A stretch of DNA of 64,000 bases from Mycobacterium gordonae (GCF_001417955.2 NZ_LKTM01000146.1:1-64000), one strand, 5' to 3'. Shown: positions 45,391 to 53,951, counted from the first letter of the stretch. The notes: generated from the letters alone by a model not told the origin. Made by a program: numbers and translations.

Positions 45391-46185
45391 TTAGTGGTCG
45401 CGGTCGGGGCACGCGAATTGGGCGACGACACCGAAATGATCGCTGGGCCAGGCACCGCGGCGCGGCGCGTCGCAGACGACGGCCGCGGCGAGCACCTTGC
45501 CCGCGCCGTCAGCGGTGCGCGGGCCTACGAAGATGTAGTCGATGCGCTGATCCGGTGTGGGGTCCCGCGCCGTGTACGGGTTGATGTTGTTCCAGGTGAA
45601 GCCAAGCTCACCAGGACGGGCCACCTCGAAGGCGTCGAACAGCAGGCCGCCGACGAGTCGCACCTCGGTCGATTCCGGGCGGGCGTTGAAGTCGCCGCAG
45701 ACAATCGGGGGGAAATCGCCAGAGCCCGTTCCGACGAAATCGGTGAGCTGATGGACCTGTGCCTCGCGCACCCTGCCCTCGTCGAACCGGTAAGACAAGT
45801 GGGTTGAGGTGACCGACACCAGACGGTTGCGAACGCGGAGATCGACGGTCAGCGCGCCGCGAGGCTCGATATTTGCCCCCGCGAGTGTCAACTGGAGCGA
45901 CCGCGAGCCGACAATCGGCCATCGGCTCAGGACCGCGTTGCCGAAATCGCTTGGGCCGGAGCGGACGTACGCTGCGGCGTACACCGCGTCCATTCCGGTC
46001 TGTTCGGCCAGCCACGTCGCCTCACACAATTGCGGTGACCGAGTCACTTCCTGCAACGCGACCACATCGGGGCGAATCTCGGTCAACCAGTCGACGAGCG
46101 CGTGCTTGCGCTCCTCCCAGAGGTGATCGCCCCAAATGTTCAGCGTCAGCACCGTCAGCACATCGTCCCGATCGGGTGACGTCAC
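45391..46185 (-). CDS. Endonuclease/exonuclease/phosphatase-family hydrolase
   Basis: A 264-residue cytosolic enzyme of the EEP superfamily (DNase I, AP endonucleases, sphingomyelinases, phosphoinositide phosphatases). Signature motifs are LTLNIWGDH at the N-terminus, VVALQEVTRSPQL, THLSYRFDEGR, the catalytic GDFNARPES, and the closing SDHFGVVAQF. The Asn, Glu, Asp and His residues of these motifs form the metal-dependent active site. Length is near the minimum for the family. The GTG at 46185 has a good -10-like hexamer 7 bases upstream and is divergent from the DUF456 gene. The substrate (nucleic acid or a phosphoester) is unknown. Confidence 0.88.
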   Translation of the reverse strand: MTSPDRDDVLTVLTLNIWGDHLWEERKHALVDWLTEIRPDVVALQEVTRSPQLCEATWLAEQTGMDAVYAAAYVRSGPSDFGNAVLSRWPIVGSRSLQLTLAGANIEPRGALTVDLRVRNRLVSVTSTHLSYRFDEGRVREAQVHQLTDFVGTGSGDFPPIVCGDFNARPESTEVRLVGGLLFDAFEVARPGELGFTWNNINPYTARDPTPDQRIDYIFVGPRTADGAGKVLAAAVVCDAPRRGAWPSDHFGVVAQFACPDRDH

Positions 46186-46192
46186 ACCTTGG

Positions 46193-46198
46193 ATCCTA
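46193..46198 (-). promoter_or_regulatory. -10-like hexamer for the EEP hydrolase
   Basis: On the minus strand TAGGAT lies 7 bases before the GTG at 46185. Confidence 0.5.
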
Positions 46199-46230
46199 TT
46201 TCTGCGAGACGGGGCATGGGCCCGTACAGA

Positions 46231-46236
46231 TACGTT
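46231..46236 (+). promoter_or_regulatory. -10-like hexamer for the DUF456 gene
   Basis: TACGTT lies 6 bases before the ATG at 46243, opposite the divergent hexamer at 46193-46198. Confidence 0.45.
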
Positions 46237-46242
46237 GAGGAC

Positions 46243-46728
46243 ATGAGTGCCGCCGGCATCGTTCTCGTAGCACTGGCGATCGCCGTCGGAATCATCGGCA
46301 TCGTGGTGCCGCTGTTGCCGGGCACGCTGCTGGTGTTCGCCGCAATCGTGGTGTGGGCCGTCGTCGAGAACAACATCACCGCGTGGGTGACCCTCGGCGT
46401 GGTGGCCACGCTGCTCGGTGTGGCGACATTGATCAAATACACCTGGCCCGTGAAGCGGATGCGGGCCGCCGACGTGCGCACGCGGAGTCTGGTGGCAGGC
46501 GCGCTGGTGGGCATCATTGGTTTCTTCGTAATCCCGGTGATCGGCCTGGTGATCGGCTGCGTGCTGGGTGTCTATCTCGCGGAGCTGGCCGCCCGTGGAG
46601 ACCAGCGGCTGGCATGGACCTCGACGAAGCACGCCGTCAAAGGTGTCGCGTTGTCGATGGGTGTCGAGTTGGCTGCCGCACTGCTCGCCACCGCCGCGTG
46701 GGTGGCCGGGGTGTACCTGACCCAGTAG
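46243..46728 (+). CDS. DUF456-family membrane protein, 161 aa
   Basis: A small polytopic membrane protein with four or five hydrophobic helices: VLVALAIAVGIIGIVVPLLPG, then TLLVFAAIVVWAV, WVTLGVVATLLGVATL, a positively charged loop PVKRMRAADVRTRS, and LVAGALVGIIGFFVIPVIGLVIGCVLGVYLAELAARG. The G-x-x-G-x2-P-x-L-P-G pattern at the start is the DUF456 hallmark. Function not established. The ATG at 46243 is supported by a -10-like hexamer. The gene is followed by the only long gene-free stretch of the window. Confidence 0.82.
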   Translation: MSAAGIVLVALAIAVGIIGIVVPLLPGTLLVFAAIVVWAVVENNITAWVTLGVVATLLGVATLIKYTWPVKRMRAADVRTRSLVAGALVGIIGFFVIPVIGLVIGCVLGVYLAELAARGDQRLAWTSTKHAVKGVALSMGVELAAALLATAAWVAGVYLTQ

Positions 46729-46754
46729 GCGCATCGCTGAGAGCGTTGTGTGCC

Positions 46755-46781
46755 AATGGTTTTCGACGGGGATCGAACCCG
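46755..46781 (-). other. tRNA 3'-end-like T-arm fragment
   Basis: On the minus strand this reads CGCGGGTTCGATCCCCGTCG and then AAAACCA, which has the form of a tRNA T-arm (G-G-T-T-C-G-A-T-C-C) and acceptor strand with a CA end. The rest of a cloverleaf cannot be folded from the adjoining bases. It may be a decayed tRNA or an attachment-site scar. Confidence 0.35.
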
Positions 46782-46911
46782 CGTATTGCGCTCGCCCGTG
46801 CCGCACAGCTAGCTGCTGGCCGGGTATCCATCCGACTCCAAATCGCGATGTGCAGCGAGCTAGGGATTGAAAACACCCACCGGGGTGCCCCGAGGCATCA
46901 TGGCGACCGTT

Positions 46912-46939
46912 AGTCCGAGTTAGGCCAATAACTCGGACT
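46912..46939. repeat. Perfect 11-bp inverted repeat with 6-base loop
   Basis: AGTCCGAGTTA (46912-46922) pairs with TAACTCGGACT (46929-46939) across GGCCAA. A near-copy TAGTCCGGGTT lies at 46951-46961. No T-run follows, so a plain intrinsic terminator is not the best reading. A regulatory or recombination site is possible. Confidence 0.6.
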
Positions 46940-47210
46940 TTGGTGCGCGCTAGTCCGGGTTGCGAGAGCGACCCTCTGGATATACGCCGTCACCTCGGAC
47001 CTCGCTCGCCGCACCACGTGGGCAACGTGGTACGTGCACAACGAGCGGAGTCGCCGAGGATGATCGCAGACACCTGCGCCACGGCAGATGCCGATGTGAC
47101 CCTGGCTGATCAAAGCGGAGGTCCACACGTCGGAGTGATGAATGCACTACGAGAGCTGACATCGCCGTGACGGCTTGCCTGCGCGCATGTCCTAAGCCTA
47201 AGCCGTCATG

Positions 47211-47284
47211 TGGAGCCGATGACGGGAATCGAACCCGCGTATTCAGCTTGGGAAGCTGATGTTCTGCCATTGAACTACATCGGC
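47211..47284 (-). tRNA. tRNA-Gly (anticodon CCC)
   Basis: On the minus strand the gene runs from GCCGATG (47284 downward) to CATCGGC-T-CCA (ending at 47211). D arm, anticodon arm and T arm all fold: anticodon stem TCAGC/GCTGA with loop TTCCCAA gives anticodon CCC, and the T arm is CGGG-TTCGATT-CCCG. The CCA end is encoded. It is transcribed opposite to the SRPBCC gene. Confidence 0.93.
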
Positions 47285-47301
47285 GCTGTGCCCAGAAAGG
47301 C

Positions 47302-47307
47302 TAGCAT
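47302..47307 (+). promoter_or_regulatory. -10-like hexamer for the SRPBCC gene
   Basis: TAGCAT lies 6 bases before the ATG at 47314. Confidence 0.5.
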
Positions 47308-47313
47308 CGGCGG

Positions 47314-47793
47314 ATGCCGAATGGTGTGCGGGTCGAACAATCCCGAACCCTTCCCGTGACGCCTGAGCAGGCGTTCCGCGGGATCATCGAGATGGACGTC
47401 CCGACGATGTTCCGCCGTCGCTACGGACCGATCCCCCCGATCCTCAACGTCAGTGGGCGCGACTCCGGGGACTGGCGCGGAACCGCTGGCCAGACCCGGG
47501 TCCTCGAACTCGGCCCGTGGGGCAGCATCCGGGAGACGGTGGTCAGCGTCGACGAACCGCACGCGTGGGTGTACCGCATCACGGATTTCAATGGACCGCT
47601 CGCCGTACTGCTCGACAAGATCGAAGCCGAGTTCCTCTTCCGCCCGGCTGGGACGGGGACACGAATTACCTGGCGCTACAACATGTTTCCGCGGTCCCGG
47701 GTGGCCGCCTCGGCATTGCCGGCGTTCGGTTGGTTCTGGCGAGGTTACGCGCGCCAGATGCTCGAGGAACTGTCGAGCTGGCTGGTCGGCTGA
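47314..47793 (+). CDS. SRPBCC-family (START/polyketide-cyclase-like) protein, 159 aa
   Basis: A small helix-grip protein that probably binds a hydrophobic ligand in its central cavity. The helix TPEQAFRGIIEMDVP opens the fold. A run of antiparallel strands follows (TRVLELGPWGSIRETVVSV, then HAWVYRITDFNGPLAVL, then AEFLFRPAGTGTRITWRYNM). It closes with the long C-terminal helix ending WFWRGYARQMLEELSSWL. No catalytic residues are apparent. The ATG at 47314 is supported by a clear -10-like hexamer. Cytosolic; ligand unknown. It could be a polyketide cyclase-like enzyme or a lipid carrier. Confidence 0.82.
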   Translation: MPNGVRVEQSRTLPVTPEQAFRGIIEMDVPTMFRRRYGPIPPILNVSGRDSGDWRGTAGQTRVLELGPWGSIRETVVSVDEPHAWVYRITDFNGPLAVLLDKIEAEFLFRPAGTGTRITWRYNMFPRSRVAASALPAFGWFWRGYARQMLEELSSWLVG

Positions 47794-47906
47794 CCGCACC
47801 GTCCGCGCGAATGACAAGCGTGTAATTCGCGAAGTCGTTAAGACAGTGAATTAATGCAAATCCTAAAAATGTGATGTTTACCCTTTCGTTATCATCCGTG
47901 ACCTCG

Positions 47907-47912
47907 TATTGT
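47907..47912 (+). promoter_or_regulatory. -10-like hexamer for the Rv0320-like gene
   Basis: TATTGT lies 8 bases before the GTG at 47921. Confidence 0.45.
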
Positions 47913-47920
47913 GACCCTCC

Positions 47921-48595
47921 GTGGGCAGGCATGAGTTAGCTAGAAAGCCGCGGAAATCGCCCGCAGTGCTGGCTGCGGGCCTCGCCTCTGTCGCCGTGTA
48001 CTTCGCGGTAGCCGGAGACGTCAGTTCTCTGGGCGCGGCCCGGGCCGAAGTCAAGCCATTGCTCCCCGACACCAGCACGTGCTGCATAGAACTCGCCTCA
48101 GCCCCGATCGCGGCCAACATTGACACCTCTCATCTGAAATTCAGCATCGAGGAGATGGCCCCGGCGCAACGGTCACGGGCTGACCGGTCGCGAGCCAACG
48201 CGGGATCCCGCGTTCTGCCCGTCGGCGTCGCTCCGGAAGCCGGCCTGCAGGTCAAGACCATTTTGGTCGAGCGCAGCATCAGCGCACTCTTCCCCGAGAT
48301 CCACCAGATCGGCGGCGTCCGACCGGACGCGCTGCGGTGGCATCCCGAAGGCCTCGCGCTTGACGTGATGATCCCCAATCCGGGTTCCGACGAGGGGATC
48401 GAACTGGGCAACGCGATCGTCACTTTCGTGCTGCAGAACGCCGAGCGTTTCGGCATCCAGGACGCCATCTGGCGCGGCACGTATTACACACCCGGTGGCG
48501 GCGCCCAGTCCGGCGGCTACGGCCACTATGACCACGTCCACGTCACCACCTTCGGTGGCGGATATCCGACCGGGGACGAAATCTACGTCCGGTAA
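47921..48595 (+). CDS. Exported protein with peptidase-like C-terminal domain (Rv0320-like)
   Basis: A 224-residue protein. A short basic start ([12 protein letters not shown]) and a hydrophobic segment [16 protein letters not shown] form a signal peptide or anchor. The mature region has a Cys pair (TCCIE). The C-terminal 110 residues have the look of an M15-peptidase-like fold I recall as ARB-07466-like: a helix [17 protein letters not shown], then [12 protein letters not shown] with a metal-ligand-like His and Asp, and a closing [15 protein letters not shown] with more His. That pattern (H...D...H) suggests a zinc site. Its place directly before dcd matches my memory of M. tuberculosis Rv0320. 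Function unproven; wall peptide hydrolysis is an inference. Confidence 0.82.
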   Translation: MGRHELARKPRKSPAVLAAGLASVAVYFAVAGDVSSLGAARAEVKPLLPDTSTCCIELASAPIAANIDTSHLKFSIEEMAPAQRSRADRSRANAGSRVLPVGVAPEAGLQVKTILVERSISALFPEIHQIGGVRPDALRWHPEGLALDVMIPNPGSDEGIELGNAIVTFVLQNAERFGIQDAIWRGTYYTPGGGAQSGGYGHYDHVHVTTFGGGYPTGDEIYVR

Positions 48596-48615
48596 CCCAG
48601 GCGACCACCGGCAGC

Positions 48616-48621
48616 TACGCT
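48616..48621 (+). promoter_or_regulatory. -10-like hexamer for dcd
   Basis: TACGCT lies 6 bases before the GTG at 48628. Confidence 0.5.
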
Positions 48622-48627
48622 CGTCGG

Positions 48628-49200
48628 GTGCTGCTCTCTGACCGTGACCTCAGGGCCGAGATCGCCGCCGGTCGACTGGGCCTCGATCCGTTCGACGACG
48701 ACCTCGTTCAGCCATCCAGCATCGACGTCCGGCTCGACTCGTTGTTCCGGGTGTTCAACAACACCCGCTACACGCACATCGATCCGGCTCAGCAGCAGGA
48801 CGAGCTGACCAGTCTGGTGGAACCCGCGGATGGCGAGCCGTTTGTGCTGCATCCCGGCGAGTTCGTGCTTGGCTCCACGTTGGAGCTCTGCACTTTGCCC
48901 GACGACCTGGCGGGACGGCTGGAAGGCAAGTCGTCGCTGGGCCGGCTGGGTTTGCTGACGCACTCCACCGCGGGCTTCATCGATCCGGGATTCAGCGGCC
49001 ACATCACCCTGGAGCTCTCCAACGTGGCCAACCTCCCGATCACCTTGTGGCCGGGGATGAAAATCGGCCAGTTATGTATCCTGCGGCTGACCAGCCCGTC
49101 CGAACATCCCTACGGCAGTTCGCAAGTAGGCTCGAAGTACCAGGGTCAGCGGGGGCCCACACCGTCGCGGTCTTACCTGAACTTCATACGGTCCACCTAG
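48628..49200 (+). CDS. dcd: dCTP deaminase (bifunctional dCTP deaminase / dUTPase type)
   Basis: A 190-residue trimeric enzyme that turns dCTP into dUTP, and in the mycobacterial form goes on to dUMP, feeding thymidylate synthesis while keeping dUTP low. Family motifs are [27 protein letters not shown], the nucleotide-binding [26 protein letters not shown] loop (here [13 protein letters not shown], then [19 protein letters not shown] with the catalytic Glu), and the C-terminal [16 protein letters not shown]. It is nearly identical to M. tuberculosis Rv0321 as I remember it. The GTG start has a -10-like hexamer 6 bases upstream. Confidence 0.97.
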   Translation: MLLSDRDLRAEIAAGRLGLDPFDDDLVQPSSIDVRLDSLFRVFNNTRYTHIDPAQQQDELTSLVEPADGEPFVLHPGEFVLGSTLELCTLPDDLAGRLEGKSSLGRLGLLTHSTAGFIDPGFSGHITLELSNVANLPITLWPGMKIGQLCILRLTSPSEHPYGSSQVGSKYQGQRGPTPSRSYLNFIRST

Positions 49201-49287
49201 CTGGCGCATAGCCTCTGGGGCCACAATGGAATTCGGCGGCTCCGTGCCGCGTTTCCCTCCGCAGACCGATGAACCTTGGGAGGGGTT

Positions 49288-51003
49288 TTGGACGTCGTAC
49301 TCGGGGTTTCGATGGCACCGTCGGCCGTGCGCCTGGCGTTGGTCGAGGGTGAGGATGCCGACGGTGTGATCGTCGACGAAGACAGCTTCAGGATGGCCCG
49401 TGACGCGGCCGCCACCAGCGCGACGGACCGGGTGATGGCGGCCATCCTGGGCACCCGTGAGGGCGCCTGCGACGCAGGCCTTCGGTTGTCCTCTATCGGT
49501 GTTAGCTGGACCGATCAGATGCAGGCGGCCGCCCTGCGCGACGCGCTGGCCGCCCACAAAGTCGAGAACGTCATGCTGGTCTCGGCGTTCCTGGCGGCGG
49601 TCGCGATGGGACAGTCCGTGGGCGCGTCGGTCGGCTACGAGCGCACGGGTGTGCTGTTCGTCGAGCCGGACAGCGCCACCCTGGCCGTGGTGGACAACCG
49701 CGACGGCTCGCTGTGCGACGTGAGACGCCAGTTCCTGGCTGAGGACGACGACGCCGCGGTAACCGAGTTGGCTCAGTTGGTATCGGCCGCGGAAACGATG
49801 CGCGCCCGCCCGGACGGCATCTACGTGGTGGGTTCGGGCGTCGACGTGCCGATGATCAAACCCGCCCTGGACGCCGCGACGACGCTGACCGTCAGCGTGC
49901 CGGAGGAACCCGACATGGCGCTGGCCCGCGGCGCGGCGCTGGCTTCGGGGAGTTCACCGCTGTTCGCGTCGACCACCGCTGCGCTGGCTTATGCGCAGGT
50001 GGGCGACGAGCTTCCCGAACCGCCCGAGTTCGACGACGGCGACGTCCCCGAGGAGGAGTCGGGCAGGCGCCGGCCTGCTTTGCTGGTCGGCAGCGGCCTG
50101 GCGGTGGTCGCCTGCGCGGCCGCGATAGCTCTCGAAGTGGCGCTGGCGATCAACATCCGCCCGACCGTCGCCCTGCAGCCGAAGCCGAACGAAAACCACT
50201 TCGTCGCGCCCATGCAACCGGAGGCCGTTCAAACAGAAGTGGCCGCGCCGCAGCACAAGATCGACCTGCCGGCAGCGCCGCCGCGCGTAGCGGCACCGCA
50301 ACTGCCCAAGCCGGCCGCGGCGGCGCCGATCGAGCCGGCACAGGCGGCTCCCGCGATTCCGGCACCCGCGGCACCGGTCATGCCGGTAGCACCGGTGCTG
50401 CCCGCCCCCGAGTTGCCCGCGCCCCGGCTACCCGACCCCGTCGTCGTTCCCCCAGTGATCCCGATCCTGGTGCCGCCCATCCAGGTGCCGCGTCAGCAGC
50501 CCCAGCTACCCGTTCCGCGAGCGCCCATTCCGGCGTCGCCGCCACGCGTCCAGAACCCCATCCCGCAGGCGCCCGTTATCCAGGTCCCCCAAGCGCCGGT
50601 CATCCAGATCCCGCAGGCGCCCGCGCCCAATCCCGGTCGCGGCCCGTTCGGTGGTGGCGGTAACGGTCCGGGTGGGCGTGGCCCGTTCGGTGGCGGTGGC
50701 CCCGGCAGTCAGGGTCCCTTCGGCGGCGGTGGTATCCCCGGCATCCCCGGTGGCCCCGGTAGTCAGGGTCCCTTCGGTGGCGGCGGTCCCGGTGGGCGCG
50801 GGCCGTTCGGTGGCGGCGGCAGCCCCGGTGGTCAAGGTCCCTTCGGTGGTGGCGGCCCTGGCGGGCACGGCCCGTTCGGCGGCGGCCCCGGTGGCGGCTC
50901 CGGTGGCGGCCATGGCGGCTTTGGCGGCGGCGGAGGGGGATTTGGCGGCGGCGGTGGCGGCCACGGCGGCTTTGGCGGTGGAAGCGGCGGCGGGCACAGA
51001 TAG
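49288..51003 (+). CDS. Hsp70/actin-like N-domain membrane protein with Pro- and Gly-rich tail (paralogue 2 of 3)
   Basis: A 571-residue member of the same family as the genes at 28253 and 51122. The TTG start is decided by GGGAGGGG just upstream and by alignment: L-D-V-V-L-G-V-S-M-A-P in place of the V-D-I-V-L-G-L-S-M-T-P of paralogue 1. Residues 1-215 are the degenerate kinase/Hsp70-like domain (IYVVGSGVDVPMIKPALDAA, then PEEPDMALARGAAL). One membrane helix lies near 275-295 (LLVGSGLAVVACAAAIALEV). A Pro/Ala-rich stretch follows, then repeats of G-P-F-G-G-G. It lies between dcd and udgA, which I recall as adjacent in M. tuberculosis. Exposure of the tail outside is inferred. Confidence 0.82.
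   Translation: MDVVLGVSMAPSAVRLALVEGEDADGVIVDEDSFRMARDAAATSATDRVMAAILGTREGACDAGLRLSSIGVSWTDQMQAAALRDALAAHKVENVMLVSAFLAAVAMGQSVGASVGYERTGVLFVEPDSATLAVVDNRDGSLCDVRRQFLAEDDDAAVTELAQLVSAAETMRARPDGIYVVGSGVDVPMIKPALDAATTLTVSVPEEPDMALARGAALASGSSPLFASTTAALAYAQVGDELPEPPEFDDGDVPEEESGRRRPALLVGSGLAVVACAAAIALEVALAINIRPTVALQPKPNENHFVAPMQPEAVQTEVAAPQHKIDLPAAPPRVAAPQLPKPAAAAPIEPAQAAPAIPAPAAPVMPVAPVLPAPELPAPRLPDPVVVPPVIPILVPPIQVPRQQPQLPVPRAPIPASPPRVQNPIPQAPVIQVPQAPVIQIPQAPAPNPGRGPFGGGGNGPGGRGPFGGGGPGSQGPFGGGGIPGIPGGPGSQGPFGGGGPGGRGPFGGGGSPGGQGPFGGGGPGGHGPFGGGPGGGSGGGHGGFGGGGGGFGGGGGGHGGFGGGSGGGHR
50637..51000 (+). repeat. Gly-rich repeat region (GPFGGGG units)
   Basis: The last 120 codons of paralogue 2 are made of variants of G-P-F-G-G-G-G-(P/N/S)-G-(G/S)-(R/Q/H), with short units about 30-45 bp long repeated about eight times. 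It ends in HGGFGGG-type runs. The DNA is correspondingly repetitive and prone to length change. Confidence 0.75.
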
Positions 51004-51121
51004 CCGGCCTCGGGGCCTGTGAGTTTCCCTACAAAGCAAATTCAAATGGGTATGAAACCGGTGCGTGGGTACCGTTATATAGCACGGGTTGGGGAATCCG
51101 CACAGTAACTTTGGGGGAGCT

Positions 51122-52543
51122 TTGGACACCGTACTTGGCGTGTCGATGGCACCGACCGCAGTCCGGATGGTGCTGGTCGAAGGCGAAAACGGCGACGGCG
51201 CCCTGGTCGATGAAGACAGCATCGATGTCAGGGCTGAGGACGCGCCCACGTTCAACGCTGCCGATCAAGTCATCTCGGCGATACTCGGGACCCGCGAGGG
51301 AGCGACCGAGGGCGGCTACCAGCTGGCCTCGACGGGCGTGACGTGGCGGGACCCGGCACAGGCGGCTGAGCTCCGCGACGCGCTGGCCAGCCGCAAGATC
51401 GAGAACGTCATGCTGGTTTCGGCGTTCCTCGCCGCGGCCGCGCTGGCGCATTCGGTCGGCAACGAGACCAACTATGCGCAGACAGCGCTGCTTTTCATCG
51501 AACCCGACACCGCGACGCTGGCCGTCGTGAACAGCGCCGACGGATCGGTCGCTGACATCCAGACGCAGCCGCTGCCATCGGACGATGACGCCGCGGTGGC
51601 CCGTCTGGCCGAGCTTGTCGCCACCGCCGAAACGCTGCAGACCCACCCCGAAGCCGTCTTCGTCGTCGGCTCGGGCGTCGACGTCCCGATGATCAAGCCG
51701 GCCCTGGACGCCGCGACCACGCTTCCGGTGACCCTGCCCGAAGAGCCGGAGACCGCGTTGGCCTGGGGAGCGGCGCTTGCGTCGGCGAACACGCCCTTGC
51801 TGTCGGCGTCGACGGCAGCACGCGCCTACGCCCAGGACCCGGGCACCGGAGCGTACAAGCCGTTCGGGCTCGACCCCGCCTACTTCGACAACGCGAGCGC
51901 GGCAGACGGCGCGCTGGCCTACAGCGCCGTCGACGCCGACCACGAGGAGCCGAGGGCAGAAGGTCGTCGGCCGCTGGGTCTGCTGGGCAGCGTTCTGTTG
52001 TCGATCTTCGTGGTCGGAGTGGCGTCGCTGGTGGTCTCGCTGGCCGTCAGCATCCGAAGCACCTCGAGTACCCGCCCCGATCCGGGGCAGGCCCTCGTCG
52101 AACCCACGCCGGCGCCGCAGGCGCCCGCCCCACAGGCTCCGGCTCCGGAAGCCGTTCCCGAGCAGGCTCCCGCTCCGGCGCCCCAGGCTCCCGCTCCCGC
52201 CCCCGTCCCTGAGCAGGCTCCGGCTCCGCAGGCTCCCCAGGCGCCTGTCGAGGTGCCGCAGGCGCCCGTGCAGGTGCCGGTGCCCCAGGCGCCCGCCCCG
52301 GCCCCGGTTGCGCCCGCTCCGGTTCCGGTTCCGGTACCGGTTCCGCAGCTGCCGCAGATCTTCACCCCGCAGTTCCCGCTCGGCCCGGGTGGGGGCGGCG
52401 GTCGCGGCGGCGACGACGGCCGCGGTCCGGGTGCCGGTAAAGGCCCCGCTCCCAAGTTGCCCGGCGGCGGTGGTCCCGGTAAAGGCGGCAAAGGCGGCGG
52501 CGGCCGCGGCGGCTTCAACATCCCCGGGATCCCCGGCTTCTGA
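51122..52543 (+). CDS. Hsp70/actin-like N-domain membrane protein with Pro/Ala-rich tail (paralogue 3 of 3)
   Basis: A 473-residue protein and the closest partner of paralogue 2. The TTG start follows GGGGGAG and aligns with the family beginning (L-D-T-V-L-G-V-S-M-A-P-T-A-V-R-M-V-L-V-E-G). Residues 1-220 are the Hsp70-like domain, with VFVVGSGVDVPMIKPALDAAT and PEEPETALAWGAALASA. A membrane helix is near 290 (LLGSVLLSIFVVGVASLVVS), followed by P-A-P-Q-A-P repeats and a short Gly/Lys-rich end (GPGKGGKGGGGRGG). The 118 bases between paralogues 2 and 3 hold no clear -10, so the two may be co-transcribed. Function unknown. Confidence 0.82.
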   Translation: MDTVLGVSMAPTAVRMVLVEGENGDGALVDEDSIDVRAEDAPTFNAADQVISAILGTREGATEGGYQLASTGVTWRDPAQAAELRDALASRKIENVMLVSAFLAAAALAHSVGNETNYAQTALLFIEPDTATLAVVNSADGSVADIQTQPLPSDDDAAVARLAELVATAETLQTHPEAVFVVGSGVDVPMIKPALDAATTLPVTLPEEPETALAWGAALASANTPLLSASTAARAYAQDPGTGAYKPFGLDPAYFDNASAADGALAYSAVDADHEEPRAEGRRPLGLLGSVLLSIFVVGVASLVVSLAVSIRSTSSTRPDPGQALVEPTPAPQAPAPQAPAPEAVPEQAPAPAPQAPAPAPVPEQAPAPQAPQAPVEVPQAPVQVPVPQAPAPAPVAPAPVPVPVPVPQLPQIFTPQFPLGPGGGGGRGGDDGRGPGAGKGPAPKLPGGGGPGKGGKGGGGRGGFNIPGIPGF

Positions 52544-52606
52544 TCTTGCCGGGTAGCTGTCACCTGCCGTTCAGCGTCGCGATGCGGTCCGCTCATCGCG
52601 GGCACC

Positions 52607-52612
52607 TACACA
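52607..52612 (+). promoter_or_regulatory. Weak -10-like hexamer for udgA
   Basis: TACACA lies 7 bases before the ATG at 52620. It differs from the TAnnnT form at the last base. Confidence 0.3.
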
Positions 52613-52619
52613 CGGTGGT

Positions 52620-53951
52620 ATGCGATGCACCGTTTTCGGCACCGGCTATCTCGGTGCCACCCACGCTGTCGGAATGGCAGAGCTGGGACACGAGGTCGTC
52701 GGGGTTGATATCGACCCTGGTAAGGTCGCCAAGCTGGCCGGTGGGGACATCCCCTTCTATGAGCCTGGCCTGCGAAAGTTGTTGACTGCCAACCTTGCTG
52801 CGGGCCGATTGCATTTCACCACCGACTACGACATGGCGGGCGAGTTCGCCGACGTGCATTTCCTGGGAGTCGGCACTCCGCAGAAGAGGGGCGAATACGG
52901 TGCCGACATACGGCACGTGCACGCGGTGATCGACGCGCTCGTGCCGCGGTTGACCAGATCATCTGTCCTCGTGGGCAAGTCGACGGTGCCGGTGGGCACC
53001 GCGGCCGAACTGAGCCAGCGGGCCTCGGCGCTGGCCCCCGACGGAGTGAATGTGGAGATCGCGTGGAACCCGGAGTTTCTCCGTGAAGGCTATGCCGTCC
53101 ACGACACGCTGCACCCGGACCGCATTGTGCTTGGGGTGCAACATGATTCCACCCGCGCCGAGGCTGTGGTGCGCGAGCTGTACGAGCCGCTGCTGAGCTC
53201 CGGGGTGCCCTTCCTGGTGACCGACCTGCAGACGGCCGAACTGGTCAAGGTCTCCGCCAATGCCTTTCTGGCGACCAAGATTTCGTTCATCAACGCGATT
53301 TCCGAGGTGTGCGAGGCCGCAGGCGCCGACGTCAGCGTGCTGGCCGACGCGCTTGGGTACGACCCACGTATCGGACGGCAATGTCTCAATGCCGGTTTGG
53401 GTTTCGGTGGCGGGTGCCTGCCCAAGGACATCCGCGCGTTCATGGCCCGGGCGGGGGAGCTGGGCGCCGACCAGGCGCTGACCTTCCTGCGTGAAGTCGA
53501 CAGCATCAACATGCGGCGCCGGACCCGGATGGTCGAACTGGCCACCGCGGCCTGCGGCGGATCCCTGCTCGGCGCTAACATCGCGGTGCTCGGCGCGGCA
53601 TTCAAGCCGGAGTCCGACGACGTGCGGGATTCTCCCGCCCTCAACGTCGCCGGCCAGTTGCAACTCAACGGTGCTGCCGTCAACGTCTACGACCCGAAGG
53701 CGCTCGACAATGCCAACCGGCTGTTCCCCACGTTGACCTACGCGGTTTCAGTCGAAGAGGCCTGCGAGCGCGCGGACGCCGTGCTGGTGCTCACCGAGTG
53801 GCGGGAATTCGTCGACCTCGACCCCGATGACCTCGCGGATCGGGTGCGCGCCCGCGTCGTCGTCGACGGCCGCAACTGCCTGGATGTCGGCCGCTGGGAG
53901 CGGGCGGGCTGGCGGGTGTTCCGGCTGGGAGCGCGGCGCCCTACGCGGTGA
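52620..53951 (+). CDS. udgA: UDP-glucose 6-dehydrogenase
   Basis: A 443-residue enzyme that oxidises UDP-glucose to UDP-glucuronate with two NAD+. The N-terminal NAD domain starts C-T-V-F-G-T-G-Y-L-G-A-T-H, the linker holds ANAFLATKISFINAISE, the catalytic Cys is C266 in LGFGGGCLPKD with the adjacent Lys/Asp, and the C-terminal UDP domain has the GAAFKPESDDVRDSP run. It matches M. tuberculosis Rv0322 as I remember it. UDP-glucuronate can be used for polysaccharide or glycolipid synthesis; rmlA further along this window is another nucleotide-sugar gene. Its 3' end overlaps the convergent amidohydrolase gene by 11 bases. Confidence 0.96.
   Translation: MRCTVFGTGYLGATHAVGMAELGHEVVGVDIDPGKVAKLAGGDIPFYEPGLRKLLTANLAAGRLHFTTDYDMAGEFADVHFLGVGTPQKRGEYGADIRHVHAVIDALVPRLTRSSVLVGKSTVPVGTAAELSQRASALAPDGVNVEIAWNPEFLREGYAVHDTLHPDRIVLGVQHDSTRAEAVVRELYEPLLSSGVPFLVTDLQTAELVKVSANAFLATKISFINAISEVCEAAGADVSVLADALGYDPRIGRQCLNAGLGFGGGCLPKDIRAFMARAGELGADQALTFLREVDSINMRRRTRMVELATAACGGSLLGANIAVLGAAFKPESDDVRDSPALNVAGQLQLNGAAVNVYDPKALDNANRLFPTLTYAVSVEEACERADAVLVLTEWREFVDLDPDDLADRVRARVVVDGRNCLDVGRWERAGWRVFRLGARRPTR

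Larger units (their letters stand above)
46729..47210. other. Gene-free 482-bp stretch
   Basis: No convincing coding sequence is seen. A short open frame at 46940-47170 has no recognisable features. The stretch holds a tRNA-T-arm-like segment at 46755-46781, a perfect 11-bp inverted repeat at 46912-46939 and a related partial copy near 46951. It ends at tRNA-Gly. Confidence 0.6.

Noticed and set aside
46912..46939. Intrinsic terminator
   Set aside because: The stem is strong, but no T-run follows on either strand, so it is recorded as an inverted repeat only.
46940..47170. Short plus-strand open frame in the gene-free stretch
   Set aside because: No ribosome binding site, -10-like hexamer or conserved pattern, and it overlaps the inverted-repeat area. 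Treated as non-coding.
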